Shown here: positions 57,584 to 64,000 of the stretch, in pieces
How the letters are laid out: every line of letters begins with the position of its first letter
Position numbering within the stretch: the first letter of the stretch is position 1
The notes under the pieces: generated by a model
The model's database searches: none
What the model was told of the DNA's origin: nothing
The model's input: the letters and a program-made list of their open reading frames with translations, nothing else
From: Nannobrachium achirus
Lineage: Eukaryota; Chordata; Actinopteri; Myctophiformes; Myctophidae
Assembly (NCBI GenBank): GCA_963921795.1
Contig: OY997654.1
Coordinates: 1,567,867 to 1,631,866, forward strand
Length of the DNA: 64,000 bases
Reading direction: 5' to 3'
Translations under genes and position numbers: made by a program

Positions 57584-57808
57584 ATATCGCCGTTGTCGGG
57601 GGGAAACCTTGTATGTCCAAAACCGTTTGTTTTGTATTTATCGTTTAAAAAATTTACTAAACTAGTGAAAACAGCCGATCTACAAGTAGATCTGCTGTTT
57701 TCTCTACTTTTGTGCGACAGCCTTGTATGATGAAGCAGGGCTTTACTTTGCGAAAAAAAAACATACAAAATTGAAACTTGGAGATACGAGGTTTCTGCCC
57801 GACAGTGA

Positions 57809-57814
<6 letters not shown>
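57584..57814 (-). mobile_element. Family A palindromic MITE, copy A9
   Basis: TATCGCCGTTGTCGGGGGGA at the left and inverse CTGCCCGACAGTGACGATAT at the right. The hairpin apex is deleted (AGCCGATCTACAAGTAGATC). Inserted in an AT microsatellite. Confidence 0.8.
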
Positions 57815-57852
<38 letters not shown>

Positions 57853-57890
57853 TATATATATATATATATATTTAAATGTATATATATATA
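57815..57890. repeat. (AT)n microsatellite with T-run
   Basis: AT repeat interrupted by poly-T. Confidence 0.9.
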
Positions 57891-58256
57891 ACCCTATACT
57901 GTATAACCACACACACCAAATAAATCTCTCAATACCCTCAAGCACACTGAAAACAAAAAGGAAACTAAAAACTGAAACTTGATATTCACTGTATTTCCTA
58001 ACGTCATAATATATTTTCAAACCTTACCAAACCAAACGCACTGCAGGAGAGCTCCACACTTTCAATGTTGCTGCGTTCAACCTTTTTCTCAGAGTTTATA
58101 ATTTTCTATAGCGCAAAAAAAAATTCCGAGACTCGTTTCCCAAAAGCAGACGTGCACTGTCTTGTTGTGTATGCCAAATACAGTTTAATTACATCTCTCA
58201 AGTGGTGCTGTGTGAAAACAAATCTCTCTTTCTCACATGTAACTAAGCTAATAAAC
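57891..58256. other. Unassigned non-coding stretch
   Basis: No element recognised. The last 8 bases (TAATAAAC) resemble the right flank of E1. Confidence 0.4.
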
Positions 58257-58696
58257 TAGGGCATTCACGAATAGTGATTTTTAGTATTCGAATTATTCAA
58301 CCTCAAAGTATTCGAATAGTCGTATATTCGACAGGGCTGTCCAAACTGTCAAATATTAAGCAAGCAAGAGGCGAACATTGTGAAAATAGCCGATCTACAT
58401 GCTCACAGCGCCTCGCGTGAGCATGTAGATCTGCTATTTTCACAATATTTATCTGTGGAACCGAGTCACATTAAATTCCAAGTGCTTGTCAGAGTGGGGG
58501 TCCCCAGTTCAATTATGTTTATTTTGGGTGTCACAGCCTAAAAAGGTTTGAGAACCCCTGGTATAGAGCATTAACAAATTCATCCACCAGGGGCATTGAC
58601 AAAAAAAAAAAAAAAAAGGAGAATATTCAACTTCGGTGAACAACGTCGAATAGTGACTTTGATATTCAAATATTCGAATATTTGTTGAATGCCCTA
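58257..58696 (+). mobile_element. Family E hAT MITE, copy E1 (TAGGGCATTCA ends), hairpin module inside
   Basis: TAGGGCATTCACGAATAGTG at the left and inverse TTGTTGAATGCCCTA at the right. Flanks TAATAAAC and GTATAAAC match at 6 of 8. The hairpin module is at 58376-58449: ATTGTGAAAATAGCCGATCT with a mirrored arm ending CTATTTTCACAAT. GAATATTCGAATA-type repeats fill the ends. Confidence 0.75.
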
Positions 58697-59136
58697 GTAT
58701 AAACCCTATAATTGACTGGGGTCCCCCAGGGGTCTGTACCTCCTTCTTTCCCTCCAAATCTTGCGGCCAAAAATAGCTAATCTACAAGCTCGAGCTTGAA
58801 GGTCTATTTACGCCAAATGCCTATAATGGCAGGCCCAGAACAGAGATGCTAGGGGACCTAGGGTTCATATTGTGACTCCAATGGATGCTTGTATATCCAT
58901 TGTATATTTCATTACTTGTGAGAATTCTGCTCTGAACGACCCTCGAGGTGCCCTCTGATGTGGCCTTCAGTTGTTTTGTGTACCTTTGTTGCCTGAGAAG
59001 AAGATGTTTCTTGCCGGAGGGCTTTGTTCGTGTCCTGCGTTGTGGATCAAACTAAAGGCATCCATGCTGCATTGCTCATACCATATGGAAAAGGTCAAAT
59101 GCTGTGAGGGTGCATCGCTTTATCTCGGTTTCTGAC
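58697..59136. other. Unassigned stretch with degenerate module
   Basis: AAAATAGCTAATCTACAAGC with CTCGAGCTTGAAGGTCT near 58768-58806 is a shrunken hairpin module. Otherwise nothing. Confidence 0.4.
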
Positions 59137-59172
<36 letters not shown>

Positions 59173-59176
59173 GTTA

Positions 59177-59214
<38 letters not shown>
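59137..59214. repeat. (TCTG)n microsatellite, left part
   Basis: TCTG array split by the E2 insertion; it resumes at 59674. Confidence 0.95.
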
Positions 59215-59215
<1 letters not shown>

Positions 59216-59673
59216 AGGGCATTCACCAAATATTCGAATATTCGAATATCAAAGTCACTGTTCGACGTTGTTCACCGAAGTCGAGTATTCGCTTATTTTT
59301 TTTTTTTTATTGTTTTCTCTTTAAAAAAATATATAGTTTATAAAGCTTGGCGAGAGAGTAAGTCATAAGAATGAGTTGTCAAAGCCCCTGGTGGATGACT
59401 TTGTTAATGCTTTATACCAGGGGTTCTCAAACCTTTTTAGGCCGTGACCCCCAAAATAAACCCTGACAAGCACTTGGAATTGTAGGTATTACATTTATTG
59501 TGACTCGGTTCCGATAAATATTGTGAAAATAGCCGATCGGCTATTTTCACAATGTTCGCCTCTTGCCGACTTAATATTTGACAGTTTGGCCAGTCCTGTC
59601 AAATATTTGACTATTCGAATACTTTGAGGTCGAATAATTTGAATACTAAAAATCACTATTCGTGAATGCCCTA
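59215..59673 (-). mobile_element. Family E hAT MITE, copy E2, inserted in a TCTG array
   Basis: TAGGGCATTCACCAAATATT at the left and inverse CTATTCGTGAATGCCCTA at the right. TCTGTCTG abuts both ends. The embedded hairpin is reduced to GTGAAAATAGCCGATCGGCT and TATTTTCAC (59522-59554), a perfect 36-bp or so palindrome. Contains a MER5-like start CAGGGGTTCTCAAACC at 59419. Confidence 0.8.
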
Positions 59674-59701
59674 TCTGTCTGTCTGTCGTTCTTTCTGTCG
59701 T

Positions 59702-59749
<48 letters not shown>

Positions 59750-59773
59750 TTTTTCTTTCTTTCTTTCTTTTTT

Positions 59774-59803
<30 letters not shown>
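59674..59803. repeat. (TCTG)n then (TTTC)n microsatellite
   Basis: Short TCTG remainder followed by about 100 bp of TTTC. Frames of K/E/R or S/F/L here are repeat translations. Confidence 0.95.
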
Positions 59804-59804
<1 letters not shown>

Positions 59805-60936
59805 CTGAAACCCCACGTCTGTTGTTAATAGGTAACAGGCTAATATTGGATTGTCCCCTCTGTCGCCCCATCTCTCAAATCGCTTTCTTTCTCTAGAGAT
59901 CCTTGAAAAAAAAGTGTGTGACAATGAGAGAGAGACACAGAGAGAGGACATCAGAGTGGCCATTGAGACAGTTTCAAATCCTCTCGGTGAGTCTCTGTAG
60001 TTCTTCAACGTTGCCATGGATATGAACCCAGACAGCAAGAATAACAAGAAATGTTTTGTTGAGATATCTCCAGCTCCTCAAAAAAAATGCCTCTTCAGAA
60101 TATCGTCTGGATGTTTAATAATTCGAACACTGGCCAGTTTGCATACTGTACCGTATTGCAGCGAGCGTCTGATGGGTATTTTAATTCCTTTAGAAAGTTA
60201 TCCTTTTCCAGAAGACTCAGCTTCCACCCACAGAGTAAAGGCCTCTCCATACTTCGACCGAAATGTTCGGTGAGTTGTGTTTTCCGACGTGCAAATTTCC
60301 GAACTCTCGTTCGGTCCAATGCTTTTCAGAAGTCCCGAGGGATATAATTTTATGGTAGAAAAGGACCTTTTGACCGAAAACGGCGGTTTTGGTCGAAGTA
60401 TGGATAGGCCTTTAAACCACAGTCAGAGTCAAAGAAAGGGCAGCACAAGAATAAGTCCGTTTGAAATACTTGTATTAAGAGAATAGTTCAGAGTTCAGCG
60501 TACAGCACAGCAATTCACCCATAGTGCCTTCTGCCTAATAGACAGTTGACATGATTTTTATATAGTTAAGGCTTCCTGCCGTTACCCCATAAGGATAAAG
60601 ATCGTTTACTTAAAAATGGTTTACCAGTGAAATATCAGACACTTGTACAGTGTCAAGGCTGTTGGAATAACAATGTTAGAATAACAGGGTTTGTGTTGGA
60701 ACATAGAGTGGCAAACAGCACAATTACGTAATAGATGATCTGTTATGTACAGTAGTTTGACCATTTGCCAGAATTGGTACAATAATATTAACCAAACTTT
60801 TCCAACTGCGTCGTTTTTGCTTCGGGAAAAGTGTACTTCGGCTCAAGTGGTCGAATGTGCGCCGCATCGTTCAACCTAGTGATGATGAACAAATAGGGGA
60901 AACAAAGGGAAAACTTTTGTGTCCTTTGGCAACTCT
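59804..60936. other. Unassigned non-coding stretch
   Basis: Three overlapping frames at 60016-60347 (up to 86 codons) have no recognisable domain and lie on both strands, so they are not called. Internal inverted motif pair CCTCTCCATACTTCGACC / GGTCGAAGTATGGATAGG (60241 and 60393) suggests an unrecognised foldback element. Confidence 0.4.
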
Positions 60937-61473
60937 TTAACCCATTTAGGCCTAGGATTATTGACTGCTTTAACTACTGAAAAATAGCAGATCTACAAGC
61001 TCACTGCCGCGCTGCGAGCTTGTAGATCTGCTATTTTTGAAAAATCGTGAAAATTTGAATTTTTACCCGATTCTATGAGTGTCTTTTGAATCCTTCTAAG
61101 GTTTTTTGAAAACCCTATGTTTCTATGTCAGCAATCTGGCCAGCCATCGTCAAAGAAAAGGTCCTTTTCACTTAAACTGGAGCTCAGTTAGTCTGTTCTT
61201 GAGAGACTACTATGTCAGTGGTTCTCAAACCTTTTCATGTGAAGGACCCCTGTAAAAAAATATTCATCTCTCAAAACATCTAGTTCCAGGGACCACCCAG
61301 AGGCAAAATTTGAGTTACAAACGTTCGCTCTAAAAAATACATATATTCAAAGATGTGCACACATTTTCACGACTTTTTCAAAAAATAGCAGATCTGCAAG
61401 CTCGCAGCCGCTGTGAGCTTGTATATCTGCTATTTTTCAATAGTTAAAGCAGTCAATAATTCTAGGCCTAAAC
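60937..61473 (+). mobile_element. Family B double-hairpin MITE, copy B7
   Basis: Left end TTAACCCATTTAGGCCTAGG, which is here the inverse of the usual right end, so both ends are alike. Hairpins at 60980-61040 and 61385-61438 have shortened apices (GCTCACTGCCGCGCTGCGAG and GCTCGCAGCCGCTGTGAGC). The right end is lost after CTAGGCCTAAA. Confidence 0.75.
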
Positions 61474-61871
61474 ACAAAGCTAATAACTACGGACAATCTT
61501 GGGTGGTCGACAATGGATCAATCCTTTCTCGAAAAACCCTGAATGTTAATACATAGCAGTGACCTGAATTGCAATTTAGCTCTACATAACCCCTTCCTTC
61601 AAATATCCCCTCGCCCGTCTGTGCTCGGCTGATAAGGTATATTAGTGAGTGTTCTCTCTCCTCCAATTATTTCTTCCATAGGTGTGAATATCAAGTCATG
61701 GATCCAGAGAGAGAGACCTACATTCACACAGATTAAAGGCAATGCTGGGGGGAAAGTCTATTTGATCTATCTAAAAAAGACAACAAAAGCAGCCCTCGCT
61801 TGGTCATGTACAGTATCTCATGTTGACTATCTTCCTATCAGAAGGGGGGTCGTGCTTGCATGGCGATAGAC
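61474..61871. other. Unassigned non-coding stretch
   Basis: Short frame at 61645-61869 without recognisable domain; not called. Confidence 0.35.
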
Positions 61872-62410
61872 CAGGGGTTGTCAACCCTTTTTCACATCAA
61901 GGTCTATTATTTATTCAGCTATTTGAGCCATTTGATGGAATAGAGCATCGCAGTGAGGTGTCGGAAGTGAACTGCCCATTAATTTACCCCATAGGGCAGG
62001 GGCCAAGGACCCCTTAGTTGAGAGAGAGATGAAGCAGGGACCCCCACAACCCATAGATACCATATAGTCTTTACAGCACAATCATCAGTGAATTTTGGGT
62101 TCATGTAAATTTGTGTTTTCAGATATTTAACCACTTGAAGTGTCAATACTTAATAAACTTGACCTTTCACTCTATACTTAGTCTGCTCTTTTCCCCCTCT
62201 ACACGAAACGTCTTTGCCAAAAATAGCCGATCTACAAGCTCACAACCAAATGGACCCATAAGGGTCCATTTGGTTTCATTTTACACTCTAGGGAGTTAAA
62301 GATCTATAAGGGTCCATGTGGTTACCAACTCTCCATCATTTAGCTGGGGACCACCTGGAACCCCCTCAAGGACCACTGGTGGTCCCTGAACCACAGGTTG
62401 AAAACCACTG
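61872..62410 (+). mobile_element. hAT element with TSD CRATAGAC
   Basis: CAGGGGTTGTCAACCCTTTT at the left and inverse GGTTGAAAACCACTG at the right. CGATAGAC (61864-61871) and CAATAGAC (62411-62418) match at 7 of 8. The interior shares GACCCCTTAGTTGAGAGAGA and CAGATATTTAACCACTTGAA with 30087-30493 and has an incomplete module (AAAATAGCCGATCTACAAGC) at 62219. Confidence 0.75.
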
Positions 62411-62806
62411 CAATAGACAGTTTTGTCACAGCTAGGCCCATTGAAGTGTCCTGAGTTATCGCTCACGTTATTATTTTGAATGTCAGCACTCATTCTATTT
62501 TTAATGCACACCACTAATCCAATTATGGCCAATAATCAGAGTGAGGCATTACTGTGATGAAGATGTTGCTCTGCAACTCTTTTAAATCCCTTTGAAATGC
62601 TATTTTGAATATTTGCACAGAAAAGTGTCTAAATCTGTCCAGCCTCTACCACATGCAGGACATATTACACAGTAATATCATTTTTACTGGCAAATTACAA
62701 TTATAAAATGCCATCCTCACTCTTTTGGAAAGCAGGACATCAATTGATCACTGCCTTGTTGACTTACCTGTATAGAACTAGGGTACCTACCTTGGTCAGA
62801 GACATT
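62411..62806. other. Unassigned non-coding stretch
   Basis: No element or exon recognised. Confidence 0.4.
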
Positions 62807-63266
62807 GGCCGAGTTTCCCAAAGCGATTTTAGCCCATCGTAGCTCACGCTTGGTCGTAGAGACCAAGCCCCGATCGTCATGTTCCCCTGTTTACATGGAT
62901 TCGGGCAGAGCGACTTATTTAGCCCCCTACAACTACACCAACAAGTGCTTAATAAAGTCTCACTCCTGTCTAAATACGGTACGGCATTCTATACTTACCC
63001 GTATCCTCCGTGTTCTTTAATAAGAAGCCAGTTTTTATCCGAGGATACGGGTAATTATAGAAAGCCTTATTGTATTTAGACAGGTGTGAGACTTTATTAA
63101 GCACTTTGTTTGTGAAATCTGAATGATGGTGTAGTTGTAGGGGCTAAATAAGTCGCTCTGCCCGAACCCATACACGGGAACATGACGATCGGGGCTTGGT
63201 CTCTACGACCATGCGTGAGCTACAATGGGCTTACGATGGGCTAAAATTGATTTGGGAAACCCGGCC
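62807..63266. mobile_element. 460-bp foldback MITE with GGCCGRGTTTCCCAAA ends
   Basis: GGCCGAGTTTCCCAAAGCGA and the inverse TTTGGGAAACCCGGCC bound two arms that match for most of their length (GACTTATTTAGCCCC, AAGTCTCAC..CTGTCTAAATAC-type blocks and mirrors). Ends resemble fish PIF/Harbinger-type MITEs, but the 3-bp target duplication was not confirmed. Confidence 0.7.
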
Positions 63267-63471
63267 AAATATCGTTGCAGATACCAGCTAACTCCATTTT
63301 TCAGGTTTTAGATTTTTTTTTCTTCATAAAGACTATCACGTGATTTCAATGTTGAAATCAGATGATATTCTTGGCCAGATTTTTTTCTTACATACTGCGA
63401 TTATCGTTAGTCTGTATATGAGCATTATAACATTAACTGATCATGTTAATCTGAATCAACATGGGCTCTAC

Positions 63472-63945
63472 TGTCCCGATACCACTTTTTTGCTGACCGA
63501 GTACAAGTACGAGTACTTCATTTTGAGTACTCGCTATACCGAGTACCGATACGAGTACAATTAATAATACAAAATATCTTTAAATTACGTTTTATTTTAT
63601 TTTTATTTTATTTTTTCAGATGTTCCTCACTTTCTGGCTGTATATAACACATTAAATTGCATTGCTTTCCCAGAACATGGCACAACTGCCACAAATTTCA
63701 CTTTTCTTTTTTTCAGGTTTAGCCCATGGAAATTCCTGTACTGTGCATGATCTTCTAGATCTGCTATGCTCAAACATGTTGTATTTTTACTTTTGATACT
63801 TTAAGAGAGAGAGAGAAAGGCGAAGTGGCGGAACACACAGGGTACTCGGGCGCTTTGTGAGCAGTATCTGACGAGTACCGATACCGCAAAATAGGCCGGT
63901 ATCGGGGCGAGTACCGATACCACGAGTACCGATACCGCATCCCTA
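63472..63945 (-). mobile_element. hAT-like element rich in GAGTACCGATAC motifs, TSD GGCTCTAC
   Basis: GGCTCTAC is exactly duplicated (63464-63471 and 63946-63953). The right end GATACCGCATCCCTA is the inverse of a TAGGGATGC hAT start; the left end TGTCCCGATACC differs. Both ends carry GAGTACCGATACGAGTAC-type repeats. A module trace (CTAGATCTGCTATG) is at 63752. Confidence 0.78.
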
Positions 63946-64000
63946 GGCTCTACCGTTCTCACATTAAACTATACAATATCTGACTCATCATGGGGTCCTT

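Noticed and set aside
60016..60486. Possible exon cluster of overlapping frames
   Set aside because: Frames of comparable size on both strands, no recognisable domain, and inverted motifs suggesting a repeat.

Overview
This 64-kb window reads as non-coding, repeat-saturated nuclear DNA from an animal, most likely a teleost fish. The case for a teleost is inference from the repeat repertoire: very long CA/GT, CATA, TTTC and TCTG microsatellites, many short hAT-type and TTAA-flanked DNA transposon derivatives, LINE 3' ends with TTGA/TCAA tails, and interspersed repeats of a type familiar from fish. No convincing protein-coding gene, rRNA or functional tRNA was found. The long open frames at 1.5-4.0 kb, 23 kb, 38 kb, 42 kb and 51 kb are translations of simple repeats.

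The window is a stack of small transposons, many nested in one another. Boundaries can often be set from target-site duplications (TSDs) or from empty sites in sister copies. Main families: (A) a palindromic MITE with ends like CACTGTCGGGCAGAAACC, about ten copies; (B) a TTAA-flanked, piggyBac-like MITE whose two arms are each a complete hairpin, seven copies; (C) and (D) hAT-type elements with ends near CAGGGGCGTCAC and CAGTGGCGTCAGTT and 8-bp TSDs; two long-inverted-repeat elements with 9-bp TSDs (Mutator-like) plus a third with an unrelated terminus; TTAA elements with TTAAAGG ends (Kolobok/T2-like); and Helentron/HINE-like elements with a fixed hairpin terminus (ACCAGTAAGACTCCC), an (ACGG)n tract and internal minisatellites.

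Layout: 0-10 kb, a 2.3-kb CATA array and nested hATs; 10-24 kb, Mutator-like elements, families B, C and D, a LINE end, GT/GA microsatellites; 24-30 kb, Helentron-like elements with minisatellites; 30-46 kb, more of B, C and D, including a hAT swollen to 2.8 kb by Helentron-like insertions; 46-57 kb, TTAA elements, family B, and a foldback element built of GGTCG repeats with TTAGGG repeats at its centre; 56.9-57.5 kb, a tandem miniature LTR element carrying a tRNA-like sequence in each LTR; 57.5-64 kb, more hATs and MITEs.

Two signals stand out. One hairpin module (AATAGCAGATCTACAAGC with its mirror image, around variable GC-rich loops) sits inside at least six otherwise unrelated transposon families. 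Second, the three-LTR miniature retroelement at 56942-57537 has a tRNA Asp/Glu-like body with recognisable A and B boxes inside each LTR, a layout comparable to the 5S-containing Cassandra TRIMs of plants.
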